A DNA stretch of 64,000 bases from Paramicrobacterium chengjingii. GTDB taxonomy: Bacteria > Actinomycetota > Actinomycetes > Actinomycetales > Microbacteriaceae. The translations under genes and the position numbers were made by a program. Below, one piece after another: positions 38,294 to 47,654 of the stretch (position 1 is the first letter of the stretch; every line of letters starts with the position of its first letter). The DNA is taken from positions 1,116,001 through 1,180,000 of the forward strand of contig NZ_CP061169.1 of NCBI RefSeq assembly GCF_011751765.2, written 5' to 3'. Under the pieces are notes generated by a model. The model did not search any database and was not told where the DNA came from. It saw only the letters and a list, made by a program, of their open reading frames with translations.

Positions 38294-38375
38294 CTCGACA
38301 GTGAGCTTTGCTCGCGGTGTCGCTACACTTGACCGCGGGCCAACGACGTTCCACTCACTGACAATTCCGGCATAG

Positions 38376-39668
<1,293 letters not shown>

Positions 39669-39674
39669 CACCTG

Positions 39675-39716
39675 CGAACGCTCCCGGTGCCGCGCGAGGG
39701 CGCAGCGCCGGGAGCG
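39675..39716 (+). terminator. Hairpin after enolase, terminator-like
   Basis: AACGCTCCCGG pairs perfectly with CCGGGAGCGTT around a 20-nt GC-rich loop, followed only by TCGCATTTC. With so weak a U-run it is likely to attenuate rather than fully stop transcription into the FtsB-like gene. Confidence 0.55.
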
Positions 39717-39741
39717 TTTCGCATTTCACCAGGAGGATGCC

Positions 39742-40308
39742 ATGGCACGACGGCCCGCGAACCCGCGTCGAACGCCATCGCGCCGTCGCCGCGACGACGA
39801 CAGCGTCGTCGTCGAGCAGTCCGAGCGGGGCCGCTGGGTCGGCGGCATCCATTTCTCGGGGTTCTCGCTCATGATGATGGCCCTGCTCGTGCTCGGAGTC
39901 GTCGTTCTTGCTCCCAACCTCAAGGCTCTCGTGGAGCAGAGGCAACAGATCGCCGATCTGAGGCAGCACGTTGCACAGCAGAAAGACGACGTTGAAGATA
40001 TGCGTCGTGAGCGCGAGCGCTGGGATGACCCCACCTACGTTCAGACTCAGGCACGTGAGCGATTTTTCTACGTGAGTCCAGGTGAGATCAGCTTCATCGT
40101 GATCAACGATCTCGACAAGACGTTCCTTTCGGACACCACGGATCCCATCAGCGATGAGCTCACCACGACAAACGTCGACTGGGCATCGTCGATGCTCACG
40201 TCGATCATGACGGCGGCGTTCACTCCCGTCGAGGGCGACGAGACATCGAAAAAGCCGTCATCTACACCGACTCCGACGCCCACAGAAACATCCACAGAGA
40301 AGAAATAG
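39742..40308 (+). CDS. Septum formation initiator (FtsB/DivIC family)
   Basis: 188-aa bitopic membrane protein. An Arg-rich cytoplasmic N-terminus (about 25 residues) precedes one TM segment near residues 42-60 (LMMMALLVLGVVVLAPNL) and a coiled coil (LVEQRQQIADLRQHVAQQKDDVEDMRRERERW) with the family motif WDDPTYVQTQARERFFYVSPGE. The C-terminus is a Thr/Pro/Ser-rich tail. It should act in the divisome with FtsL/FtsQ partners. AGGAGG precedes the ATG. Confidence 0.93.
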   Translation: MARRPANPRRTPSRRRRDDDSVVVEQSERGRWVGGIHFSGFSLMMMALLVLGVVVLAPNLKALVEQRQQIADLRQHVAQQKDDVEDMRRERERWDDPTYVQTQARERFFYVSPGEISFIVINDLDKTFLSDTTDPISDELTTTNVDWASSMLTSIMTAAFTPVEGDETSKKPSSTPTPTPTETSTEKK

Positions 40309-40312
40309 CCGC

Positions 40313-40837
40313 GTGACAACCCCACCCTTCGAGCCGGTATCCGACGTCGACATTGCCATCGTCTCTGCACAGCTGGGGCGCCAGGCACGAGATGTTGTGG
40401 GAATTTCGGCGCGCTGTGTGTGCGGGCGTCCCACCGTGGTGTCGACGAGCCCTCGGCTGGCAGACGGCACGCCTTTTCCCACGTTCTACTACCTGAGCCA
40501 CCCCGGTGCGACAGCTGCCGTGAGTGAACTCGAGGCGAATCACGTGATGGCGGAGTACTCACAGCTGCTCGCTGATGACGACGACGTGAGCGAAACGTAT
40601 AGAAGTGCCCATGTCGCCTACCTCGCCGATCGTGAGAGCATGGGAAACGTGCCGGAGATCGACGGGGTGTCCGCAGGTGGAATGCCGACGCGAGTGAAGT
40701 GTCTTCACGCTCTCGTCGCTCACTCCCTCGCGGCGGGCCCCGGCGTGAACCCGATCGGCGATTTGGCGTTGAAACGCGCATCGTGGTCGCCGACGGTGTG
40801 CACGTGTTCGTTCGAAGAAGTGACGGAAGAGAGCTGA
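40313..40837 (+). CDS. DUF501 domain protein
   Basis: 174-aa protein of a family found downstream of eno and ftsB in actinobacteria. It contains the Cys-rich ISARCVCGRPTVV and RVKCLHALVAHSLAAGPGVNPIGD, whose Cys and His could bind metal. Function is not established. The GTG start lies 4 nt after the FtsB-like stop, and the subtilase gene starts 2 nt after its own stop, so all three are probably co-translated. Confidence 0.88.
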   Translation: MTTPPFEPVSDVDIAIVSAQLGRQARDVVGISARCVCGRPTVVSTSPRLADGTPFPTFYYLSHPGATAAVSELEANHVMAEYSQLLADDDDVSETYRSAHVAYLADRESMGNVPEIDGVSAGGMPTRVKCLHALVAHSLAAGPGVNPIGDLALKRASWSPTVCTCSFEEVTEES

Positions 40838-40839
40838 GA

Positions 40840-42144
40840 ATGACCCAGCGCCCATCAACTCGTGATCGTCTGCGCTCTCGGCTCAGAAATCTGGGACGCG
40901 CTGCCGCCGTCATTGTGACAACGGGAGCCATGACGCTGCTCGTCGCATCGCCCGCCGCGGCTGTCACCGTCGACCGCAGCAGCCAGTACTGGCTCGACAG
41001 CGGCTACGGCATTCAGCAGGCTTGGAAGACCACAAAAGGCAAAGGCGCCGTCATCGCGATCATGGACACGGGAATAGGCAAGGGGCCGGCCGACTTCTCA
41101 GGAGTCACGGGCGGTACGGATGTCTCGGGGGTCGGCTCGTCTGATGGCCGGACGCCATTGGGAAGCGAAGAGGAGAAGAACCACGGAAGCTGGGTAGCCT
41201 CGCTCGCTGCAGGACGAGGGGATGGCAGTTCTGATGCGCTCCTCGGCGTCGCTCCTGAAGCGGAGCTCTTGGCGATCTCGATCGGTTTTCCGTCGAGTGG
41301 CGCGACAGTTCCCTTTGTCGATCAGGTGGCCAAAGGCATCCATTGGGCCGTCGATAACGGCGCAGACGTCATCAACATGTCGTTCTCGACGAACACGAAA
41401 GACTGGGATCCGTCGTGGGACGAAGCGTTCAAGTACGCTCACGACAATGGAGTGGTCATCGTTGCCGCTGCGGGAAACCGCGGCAGCGGCACCGAGATGG
41501 TCGGCGCTCCCGCGACCATTCCGGGCGTTCTTGTCGTCGGTGGTGTCGACCGTTCGGGTGAGATCAGTGTCGGTGCGTCAACCGAGGGAATCACGATCGG
41601 CGTCACGGCGCCGAGTGAGGACCTCACTGGGGTAGCGGCAGATGGTCAGCGTTGGCAATGGGCAGGAACGAGCGGTGCGTCGCCGATCGTGGCCGGCATG
41701 GTGGCTCTTCTGCGTTCGAAGTACCCGGATATGGACGTGAACAACATCATCAACCGTCTGATCAAAACCGCGAATCCGTCGAAGAACCAAGGTGACGACG
41801 TGCCGAACGCCGACTATGGGTACGGGTTCGCGAGCATTGGCGCTGCGCTCAACGAAGACATTGAGACTGTTGATGCCAACCCGATGGGTAGCCTGGAGAA
41901 GTGGATCTCGGTCAACAGACGTGCCGCGGCTGAAAATGTTGAGCCTCCGAAGGACACATCGAAAGTCAAGGCTCTGTCTCCCATCGAGAAGTCCAGTCAG
42001 AGCGTGAATCCGCTTCTTCCCACGCCAGAAACGCTTCGCTACGTGAGTGTGCCTGCAGCGCTGCTTCTGGGCGCTGGTACACTAATAGCGCTTGGTGCCA
42101 TTGGCGCTACCCGGCATGCCAAACGGGTGGCACGCAAGAAGTAG
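40840..42144 (+). CDS. Membrane-anchored subtilisin-like serine protease (S8 family)
   Basis: 434-aa secreted protease. It has a signal peptide (Arg-rich start, AAAVIVTTGAMTLLVASPAAA), a subtilase domain with the triad Asp76 (IAIMDTGIG), His115 (NHGSWVAS) and Ser278 (AGTSGASPIVAGM), oxyanion-hole Asn in AAAGNRG, and a C-terminal TM helix followed by a basic tail (RHAKRVARKK). The topology, type I with a short cytoplasmic tail, resembles mycosins, but no type VII secretion genes are in the window. Substrate unknown. Confidence 0.92.
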   Translation: MTQRPSTRDRLRSRLRNLGRAAAVIVTTGAMTLLVASPAAAVTVDRSSQYWLDSGYGIQQAWKTTKGKGAVIAIMDTGIGKGPADFSGVTGGTDVSGVGSSDGRTPLGSEEEKNHGSWVASLAAGRGDGSSDALLGVAPEAELLAISIGFPSSGATVPFVDQVAKGIHWAVDNGADVINMSFSTNTKDWDPSWDEAFKYAHDNGVVIVAAAGNRGSGTEMVGAPATIPGVLVVGGVDRSGEISVGASTEGITIGVTAPSEDLTGVAADGQRWQWAGTSGASPIVAGMVALLRSKYPDMDVNNIINRLIKTANPSKNQGDDVPNADYGYGFASIGAALNEDIETVDANPMGSLEKWISVNRRAAAENVEPPKDTSKVKALSPIEKSSQSVNPLLPTPETLRYVSVPAALLLGAGTLIALGAIGATRHAKRVARKK

Positions 42145-42190
42145 TACGCTCGTTTGCTGTATCTGCGATCCAGTAGGAGATTATTTCACC

Positions 42191-43717
42191 GTGCCCAAGA
42201 TTCTCATCGTCGGCGGAGGTTACGCCGGCTTTTACACCGCATGGAAGCTCGAGAAGCACCTGCGTGCAGGAGAGGCAGAGGTCACCGTCGTTGACCCCCG
42301 TCCCTACATGACGTACCAGCCCTTCCTTCCCGAGATCGCGGCAGGCTCCATCGAGCCTCGTCACGCCGTCGTCTCGCTCCGCCGCCACCTCAAGCGAACC
42401 GAGGTGATCACGGCGAAGGTGACCTACATCAACCACGCCGAGAAGAAGGCGACGATTTCCCCAGAGGTCGGCGACACGTACGACTTCGAATACGACCAGG
42501 TCGTCGTTACCGGTGGTGCGGTGTCACGCACATTCCCGATTCCGGGACTGGCTGACGAGGGCATCGGCCTCAAGACCGTCGAAGAAGCCGTTGCTATTCG
42601 TGACAAGGTTCTCGACAACTTCGCCAAGGCTGCGCACCTGCCGGCCGGGCCGGAGCGCGACCGTCTTCTCACGTTTGTCGTCGTCGGAGGCGGGTTCGCC
42701 GGCATCGAGATCTTCGCAGAACTGCGCTCGTTCGCGAGCGATCTGCTGAAGTACTACCCGCAGATCGAGTTCGACGACATCAGCTTCCATCTCGTTGAAG
42801 CCATGGGGCGCATCATGCCCGAGGTTTCGCTCAAGACGAGCCACTGGGTTCTTAAAGACCTTGCGAAGCGTGGCGCTCTCGTGCACCTCGACACCCAGTT
42901 CTCGTCGTGCATCGACGGCAACATCGAGCTCTCCACGGGCGAGAAGTTCGAGTCCGACCTCATTGTCTGGACCGCCGGCGTTATGGCCACCCCGCAAATC
43001 GTTCGGCACACCGACCTTCCGATCGAAGAGCGCGGTCGCGTAACCACTCGTGCCGACCTTCGCGTCGGGTCCGATGACGAACCCATCGAGGGTGCTTGGG
43101 CCGCGGGTGATGTCTCGCGCGTTCCCGACCTGACAGGCGGTGGTGTCGGTGGCTACTGCGTTCCGAACGCGCAGCACGCGGTGCGTCAGGGCAAGCTTCT
43201 TGCAACGAACCTCGTCGCAGTGCTTCGAGGTGAGCAGCCGAAGGACTACATTCACAAGAATCTGGGCGCGGTCGCTGGTCTTGGACTCGGAACCGGTGTA
43301 TTTCAGTCGGGCAAGATTGCGATCAAGGGCTTCCCCGCATGGATTGCGCACCGTGGGTACCACGGCCTCGCGATGCCGACGTGGGAGCGTAAATTCCGTG
43401 TCTTTTGGGGTTGGTGGAACAACTTCTTCCTCGGCCGCGACATTGTCTCGCTGTCGGCTGTGCAGCAGCCTCGCGCGGCTTTCGAGGAGTTCGCGGCTCG
43501 TCCGAAGCCGCCGGCACCGGCCGAAGAAAAACCTGCTGATGCGGCAACGGACGACAAGTCTGAGGTCATGAAGGCAGACAAGCCTGTAGCGAAGCCAGCG
43601 GAAAGCGCTCCGGCCGAGAAAGCGCCCGCGAAAAAGGCCCCTGCGAAGAAGTCGGCAGCTCAGAAACCCGCTGCGTCGAAGGCGCGCGAAAAGGATGCTG
43701 CAGACACTGTCGCGTAA
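42191..43717 (+). CDS. ndh: Type II NADH dehydrogenase (NDH-2)
   Basis: 508-aa flavoprotein transferring electrons from NADH to quinone at the inner face of the membrane without proton pumping. The FAD-binding motif ILIVGGGYAGFYTAW is at the N-terminus, the NADH-binding motif FVVVGGGFAGIEIFAEL is central, and the second FAD contact is PIEGAWAAGDVSRVPD. A C-terminal amphipathic region (WNNFFLGRDIVSLS) likely binds the membrane. About 70 extra C-terminal residues form a Pro/Ala/Lys-rich repeat tail, unusual for the family. The start is GTG behind AGGAGA. Confidence 0.93.
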   Translation: MPKILIVGGGYAGFYTAWKLEKHLRAGEAEVTVVDPRPYMTYQPFLPEIAAGSIEPRHAVVSLRRHLKRTEVITAKVTYINHAEKKATISPEVGDTYDFEYDQVVVTGGAVSRTFPIPGLADEGIGLKTVEEAVAIRDKVLDNFAKAAHLPAGPERDRLLTFVVVGGGFAGIEIFAELRSFASDLLKYYPQIEFDDISFHLVEAMGRIMPEVSLKTSHWVLKDLAKRGALVHLDTQFSSCIDGNIELSTGEKFESDLIVWTAGVMATPQIVRHTDLPIEERGRVTTRADLRVGSDDEPIEGAWAAGDVSRVPDLTGGGVGGYCVPNAQHAVRQGKLLATNLVAVLRGEQPKDYIHKNLGAVAGLGLGTGVFQSGKIAIKGFPAWIAHRGYHGLAMPTWERKFRVFWGWWNNFFLGRDIVSLSAVQQPRAAFEEFAARPKPPAPAEEKPADAATDDKSEVMKADKPVAKPAESAPAEKAPAKKAPAKKSAAQKPAASKAREKDAADTVA

Positions 43718-43731
43718 CCATAATCAGAACG

Positions 43732-43773
43732 CACGAGGATCCATCCCGGTGAGGGGCGGGTCCTCGTGTTTTT
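43732..43773 (+). terminator. Intrinsic terminator after ndh
   Basis: CACGAGGATCC pairs with GGGTCCTCGTG (one G-U) and is followed by five T's. It isolates ndh from the downstream tRNA gene. Confidence 0.85.
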
Positions 43774-43805
43774 GAGGCCTCCGATTCCCGTAATGTAGGG
43801 GAGTG

Positions 43806-43879
43806 GCCCCTATAGCCCAACCGGCAGAGGCAGGCGACTTAAAATCGCTACAGTCTGGGTTCGAATCCCAGTGGGGGCA
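43806..43879 (+). tRNA. tRNA-Leu (anticodon UAA), short variable region
   Basis: A complete 74-nt cloverleaf: 7-bp acceptor stem GCCCCTA/TGGGGGC with one G-U, D arm with GG, anticodon stem GGCGA/TCGCT enclosing CTTAAAA (anticodon TAA), a 5-nt variable region, and T arm CTGGG-TTCGAAT-CCCAG. CCA is not encoded. Leucine tRNAs normally have a long variable arm, so the short one is noteworthy. Its 3' 23 nt form part of the attachment core of the adjacent integrated element. Confidence 0.9.
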
Positions 43880-43880
43880 C
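43857..43880 (+). other. attL core (24-bp direct repeat, tRNA 3' end)
   Basis: Covers most of the T arm, the 3' acceptor strand and one base beyond the tRNA. An identical 24-nt copy lies 8.69 kb to the right. It is directly followed by the integrase gene read toward it, the standard arrangement for tRNA-targeting tyrosine integrases. Confidence 0.93.
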
Positions 43881-43916
43881 ACACTAGAACACCAGGTCAG
43901 ATGATAAAAGCGAAGT

Positions 43917-45032
43917 TCAAAAATCGCTTTTGGACACAGATTTGGACACAGTCGCAGACAAACGAGCGTCATTCAAAGCGCTCGCTACAGCGTCCAGATC
44001 GTCATCGAACAGGTCAGCGTACGTGTCCAATGTCATCGCCGCCGACGCATGGCCGAGCATCCGCTGCACGGCTTTCACGTTCGCCCCGGCTGAGATCGCC
44101 AAGCTCGCCGCTGTGTGCCGCAGATCATGGATCGTCACATTCGGGAAATCGGCGTCAGACTCCGATGCGCGACGTTTCGCGCCGACAAACCAACCGTCTC
44201 GTGTTGACGGCGTGACCACCCACGTTTGTCCGTTGCCGAACAGCAGATCACCACGTTCACGCCCCTCGCACTGAGCGGCCAGTTCGTCAACGAGGAACGC
44301 GGGGAACGGCACAGAGCGCGCCTCGTGAGACTTCGGCGTCCCGGGCACGATGTACCCGTTCACGCGAACGGCGTTACGCTCCACTCTGACTCGACGGCGC
44401 AGCATGTCAAGATCACCGACCTGTAGTGCCACCGCCTCGCCCCACCGCAGGCCCGTGTAGCAGAGGAAACGCACCAGGGTAGCTTTATTGCCAGACTGCT
44501 CTGCAAGGCGTTCTACACGCTCATGGGTCAGGTATCGACGGGGTTTCTTCGTCTTCCTCGGGAGGTTCACGCCCCGCGCCGGATTCGACGCCAAACGACG
44601 ATCTTTCACGGCGGTCTCGAGAATCCCTGCCAGCACGCCGTGAGCGCGCAGCACGGTCGTCGCACCTCGCCGCTCGGATAGCTCCGTCACCCACTTCTGC
44701 ACGGCGCTGTGCCGCACGCTCCCGACCGATTGAGTGCCCCACACAGGTTCAACGTGCACGCGCCACGCGATCTCCACAGGGGCCAGCGACGACGGTTTCA
44801 GGTGCGATTGACCGGCCAGCCACGAGGCCCCGAGGTCACTAATTGTCGCAATCGCAGATGACGGGTCGATGTACTGCCCATCGTCCTTGGAGCCCTCGAC
44901 TTTGCGCAGCGCTCGCTCCGCGTCCCGCTTCGTCGTGAACCCGCGCTTATTGCGATCCTTATGCTCAGGGGTTCGCCAGCGGATACGGTACCGCTTCCCC
45001 GCCTTGGTCTCGTAAGGCTCAATGCTGCCCAT
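43917..45032 (-). CDS. int: Tyrosine-recombinase integrase
   Basis: 371-aa phage integrase. Residues about 1-60 are an arm-binding-type domain (AGKRYRIRWRTPEHKDRNKRGFTTKRDAERAL), 62-150 the SAM-like core-binding domain, and 165-355 the catalytic domain with Arg196 (TGLRWGE), His302-x-x-Arg305 (HDLRHTAAS), His328 (LGHAS) and the nucleophile Tyr338 (TLDTYADLF). The C-terminal residues TVSKSVSKSDF are encoded by two direct repeats that also occur near attR (see the arm-type sites). It ends 37 nt from the attL core and is separated from the repressor gene by 2 nt. Confidence 0.96.
   Translation of the reverse strand: MGSIEPYETKAGKRYRIRWRTPEHKDRNKRGFTTKRDAERALRKVEGSKDDGQYIDPSSAIATISDLGASWLAGQSHLKPSSLAPVEIAWRVHVEPVWGTQSVGSVRHSAVQKWVTELSERRGATTVLRAHGVLAGILETAVKDRRLASNPARGVNLPRKTKKPRRYLTHERVERLAEQSGNKATLVRFLCYTGLRWGEAVALQVGDLDMLRRRVRVERNAVRVNGYIVPGTPKSHEARSVPFPAFLVDELAAQCEGRERGDLLFGNGQTWVVTPSTRDGWFVGAKRRASESDADFPNVTIHDLRHTAASLAISAGANVKAVQRMLGHASAAMTLDTYADLFDDDLDAVASALNDARLSATVSKSVSKSDF
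43931..43951 (+). repeat. Paired direct repeats TGGACACAG near attL, candidate integrase arm sites
   Basis: Two copies of TGGACACAG, 12 nt apart start to start, lie 50 nt inside the left core and within the last codons of int. A matching pair in the same orientation lies inside attR. Paired repeats at both ends are typical of arm-type sites bound by the integrase N-terminal domain. Confidence 0.55.
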
Positions 45033-45034
45033 GA

Positions 45035-45580
45035 CTACTCGTCGATCTTGTAGTCGGTGAGGTCGACGCCGAGCTTGCGCAGGTTCTCTTCCGCCTCTTT
45101 TAGGCCCTTCTCAATATTTTCAAGCTCCGTCCCATGACCGATGTTCGCCGCACTTGCGACGTGGTACTTGACATACTCGCGCACACCCTCGGCAATTGCC
45201 CGAGAAAGTGTCGACGCCGCGTTTGGTCGACCGTCGTCACTGTCGAGTACCCAATTGCCGCCATGGAACCACTCAAGTGCCGCCCAACTTCGAACGGTTC
45301 GCCGCTCGACACTGTCGGCATTCTGTCCTGACAGACGCACAAAGCGTTTTGGCTGATCGACAGGCAGCGCCAGAGCGCTAGGCGGGATTCCGAGCACTGC
45401 ACACACAGCGATCAGCTGGTCGACAGTCAGATCGGCCTTTCGGCCCGACTCAATGTTTGCGATGACACCGCGCGAAAGTCCAGCCCCAGCGCGCTCAGCG
45501 AGCTCACGCGCGCTAAGACCCGCCAGCCGCCGGTACTCCGCGAGTCTCTTGCCAATTCCTTCGCTGGGAAGAACACTCAT
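45035..45580 (-). CDS. XRE-family phage repressor
   Basis: 181-aa protein with an N-terminal Cro/CI helix-turn-helix over about residues 9-65 (IGKRLAEYRRLAGLSARELAERAGAGLSRGVIANIESGRKADLTVDQLIAV in outline) and a C-terminal part ending in a predicted coiled coil (ELENIEKGLKEAEENLRKLGVDL) that may mediate oligomerisation. It diverges from the excisionase-like gene and precedes int, so it likely controls the lysogeny switch. TACGAT ends 7 nt before its ATG, suggesting a leaderless transcript. Confidence 0.87.
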   Translation of the reverse strand: MSVLPSEGIGKRLAEYRRLAGLSARELAERAGAGLSRGVIANIESGRKADLTVDQLIAVCAVLGIPPSALALPVDQPKRFVRLSGQNADSVERRTVRSWAALEWFHGGNWVLDSDDGRPNAASTLSRAIAEGVREYVKYHVASAANIGHGTELENIEKGLKEAEENLRKLGVDLTDYKIDE

Positions 45581-45673
45581 GTCTCTAATCGTAACAAGTT
45601 GTCAGCAGAACGTGTAAATTGTCTCATGCAGACACAAAGTGTGTTACTGTCGAATAAGTGAAAGGAGGGCGAG
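45581..45673. promoter_or_regulatory. Divergent control region of the element
   Basis: 93 nt between the repressor and the excisionase-like gene. Short dyads ACAAGTTGT and CACAAAGTGTG lie in it, plus candidate -10 boxes TACGAT (leftward) and TACTGT (rightward). It is the expected place for repressor operators, though the sites are assigned by symmetry only. Confidence 0.45.
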
Positions 45674-45877
45674 ATGACAAGCCCATTTTTAACCATCGAT
45701 CAGGTGTGCAAACTCGTACCCGGAATGACGAGGAGCAACTTAGCTGCACTTCGATTTCGCGGGGAAGGCCCCCGCTACCTGAAGCCCACGCCGAAAACCG
45801 TGCTCTACAAGGAGGAGGACGTTATCGAGTGGGTAGAGGCCAGCGCACGCTACGGCACAGCAATGGAGGCAGTATGA
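45674..45877 (+). CDS. Excisionase-like helix-turn-helix protein
   Basis: 67-aa protein with a MerR/excisionase-type winged helix: FLTIDQVCKLVPGMTRSNLAALRFRGEGPRYLKPTPKTVLYKEEDVIEWVEA in outline, matching the pattern of phage Xis-like and AlpA-like proteins. A very strong AAAGGAGGG site precedes the ATG. First gene of the rightward operon; its stop overlaps the next start (ATGA). It may direct excision or transcription. Confidence 0.8.
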   Translation: MTSPFLTIDQVCKLVPGMTRSNLAALRFRGEGPRYLKPTPKTVLYKEEDVIEWVEASARYGTAMEAV

Positions 45878-46296
45878 CCCAGCACAAAGAAGATGCCGCC
45901 AGGAAGTTGCAGCTCCCTGACGGCAAAGAGACCGAAACCCACCTACCAAGTAAGGAAACGATCAACATGAACGCTAACAGCATTGTATCCGAGACCGCCG
46001 ACAAGTGGTTCACCTGCCCTGAGTGGTGCACGACGTCGCACAAGCTCGGTGACGACGGAACCTCTCGAGAGGGGAACCGCGTCGTAGATCATGACTGTGA
46101 GATGCACGACGGCCCGACTTCAACTATCCGCAGGGGCCGAGGCGACACACTCACGCCTGACGGCATCCGCACCGAGGATTACTACGTTGTGGCAGTCCTC
46201 GACGGTGACTACTCGCAGATCCCGGCATCGAGCCGTCGTCTTGTCGCAGCTGACCTGCGGCTGATCGCGAACATCCTCGACGGGGAGGCGCTGTGA
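45874..46296 (+). CDS. Small protein resembling DUF6907 family
   Basis: 140-aa protein. A polar N-terminus of about 40 residues precedes FTCPEWCTTSHKLGDDG and HDCEMHDGPT, a Cys/His pattern reminiscent of the DUF6907 family of actinobacterial mobile elements. It ends with VAADLRLIANILDGEAL, likely a helix. GGAGG precedes the ATG; a start at a later ATG (MNANS) is possible. It is coupled to the genes on both sides. Function unknown. Confidence 0.65.
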   Translation: MTQHKEDAARKLQLPDGKETETHLPSKETINMNANSIVSETADKWFTCPEWCTTSHKLGDDGTSREGNRVVDHDCEMHDGPTSTIRRGRGDTLTPDGIRTEDYYVVAVLDGDYSQIPASSRRLVAADLRLIANILDGEAL

Positions 46297-46559
46297 TGAT
46301 GGCGACGACTCCCCGGTTGCTTCCGAGCGCCCCCGTTGCGCCTTCGCCTACCCAGAGGTCTGGCGGCTTGATCCGTGCAGAGCTTTTGTCGCGGGGTCTG
46401 TCTCAGGCGGACCTCGTGCGCGAGCTCGGCTGGTCACGGCGTCGCGCGTCGAACGTGTGGCACGGGCGCAGGATTATGACTACTGACCTTGGGGAGCTCG
46501 CGTTCTACCTCGACGTGCCACCGTCCATCTTTGTGGCGATGAACGAGGAGGCCCACTGA
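46296..46559 (+). CDS. Small XRE-like helix-turn-helix protein
   Basis: 87-aa protein. After a Pro-rich leader, residues 25-80 form a compact HTH: GLIRAELLSRGLSQADLVRELGWSRRRASNVWHGRRIMTTDLGELAFYLDV in outline. GGAGG lies 7 nt before the ATG; a GTG one codon earlier overlaps the same stop. Possibly a Cro-like regulator within the early operon. Confidence 0.7.
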   Translation: MMATTPRLLPSAPVAPSPTQRSGGLIRAELLSRGLSQADLVRELGWSRRRASNVWHGRRIMTTDLGELAFYLDVPPSIFVAMNEEAH

Positions 46560-46780
46560 TGTTCACTCTCACCATCGACCGTGACAGCATCCAGGCCAAC
46601 GAGCGCGGGCCCCTCATCGAGATATTCGACGGCGAATCGCACGAGACCATTCGGGTGCCCCTCGATGAAGCGCGATACCTCGCGGCGTGCATCGCAGAGA
46701 AAGCACTCGAGATCGAACGAGAACGGATACTTCGCCGACGGCACGAGACAACTGAACATCTTGCCGGGCTTGACGGCTAA
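46559..46780 (+). CDS. Hypothetical small protein
   Basis: 73 residues, starting on a TGATG overlap with the previous stop and preceded by GAGGAGG. The sequence is beta-strand-like at first (FTLTIDRDSIQANERGPLIEIF) and then charged helix (CIAEKALEIERERILRRRHETTE). No family recognised. Confidence 0.6.
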   Translation: MFTLTIDRDSIQANERGPLIEIFDGESHETIRVPLDEARYLAACIAEKALEIERERILRRRHETTEHLAGLDG

Positions 46781-46837
46781 CGGACTGGGGCGACCTCGCA
46801 AGGGGTCGCCCCTCGACATTGGAAAGGAGGAGACAAG

Positions 46838-47341
46838 ATGACTTGGACCAAGTTGAGTGATGACTTCTCGGACGAATGCTGGACACTCTCAGACGCCGCA
46901 TTCCGTCTTCTCGTGGAAATGCTGAACTACAGCAACCGGAAGCTTTTGGACTGCCGTATCCCGAAAGACGAGCTGCGCCGGTTCGCCAAGCAACCTGACG
47001 CTGTTGCGGAGCTTGTCTCAGCCACCTACGTGCACGACGAGGGTGACAGCTACCGTGTCGCTTTCCACAGCCTGTATCAGCCCACTCGAGAGCAGATGCT
47101 CAAGATTCGGGACCGAAACCAGAAGAACGGGCGCAAAGGGGGACGCCCACGCAATAACCCAAGTGGGAACCCAGATGGAAACCCAGAGGGACGGGACGGG
47201 ACGGGACGGGCCAATACAACGAAACCTGATGTTTTGGAAAACGAAACCGAGAACGTGAACCCGGCGACGGGGGAGATAGTAGATAGCCCTGTGGAGGTTC
47301 AGCGTGAGGGTAACAAGGTTCGACTTGTGGGGGTGGCGTAA
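46838..47341 (+). CDS. Phage/mobile-element replication-type protein (winged-helix N-terminus), putative
   Basis: 167-aa protein. Residues 1-95 (WTKLSDDFSDECWTLSDAAFRLLVEMLNYSNRKLLDCRIPKDELRRFAKQPDAVAELV in outline) resemble the N-terminal domain of replisome-organiser-like proteins common in actinobacterial phages and plasmids. A basic Gly/Asn-rich linker (NGRKGGRPRNNPSGNPDGNPEG) follows. AAAGGAGGAG precedes the ATG. If it initiates replication, the element could amplify after excision; the assignment rests on pattern only. Confidence 0.6.
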   Translation: MTWTKLSDDFSDECWTLSDAAFRLLVEMLNYSNRKLLDCRIPKDELRRFAKQPDAVAELVSATYVHDEGDSYRVAFHSLYQPTREQMLKIRDRNQKNGRKGGRPRNNPSGNPDGNPEGRDGTGRANTTKPDVLENETENVNPATGEIVDSPVEVQREGNKVRLVGVA

Positions 47342-47616
47342 TGGGTGCCGTTCTTAGTTGGCCTACTCGTGAGCCTGGGCGTGGGTACAGGTGGCTGCTT
47401 GATCTTGAGTCGGATAGGCCAGCGCCGACGTGTCTCGAGCATCGGCAGCGTCTCGATGGTCTTGGTATTTGCCCGTTGTGTGTTTCGGCTTGGCGGAAGT
47501 CTTTGGGCGCTGATCCGACGTCGTGGACCGAGTGCAAGGTGTGCGGGTTCCCCCTGCATCCTGCTGTTGAGCGTGACGGGTTCAACACATGCCCGACGTG
47601 TGAGGTGGCGTCGTGA
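47341..47616 (+). CDS. Small Cys-rich (zinc-ribbon-like) protein
   Basis: 91-aa protein with three CxxC-like pairs: CLEH...CPLC, CKVC and CPTC, which suggests a structural zinc site. It starts on a TAATG overlap with the previous gene. An alternative frame of similar length overlaps it but lacks the ordered Cys pattern and is rejected. Function unknown. Confidence 0.6.
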   Translation: MGAVLSWPTREPGRGYRWLLDLESDRPAPTCLEHRQRLDGLGICPLCVSAWRKSLGADPTSWTECKVCGFPLHPAVERDGFNTCPTCEVAS

Positions 47617-47654
47617 GTAGCGGCTATTCAGTGTTTGGAAGAAGGGAAAGAAGT

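Noticed and set aside
47345..47620. Overlapping 91-codon frame beside the small Cys-rich gene
   Set aside because: It lacks the ordered Cys pairs and the TAATG coupling of the frame at 47341 and looks like a shadow.
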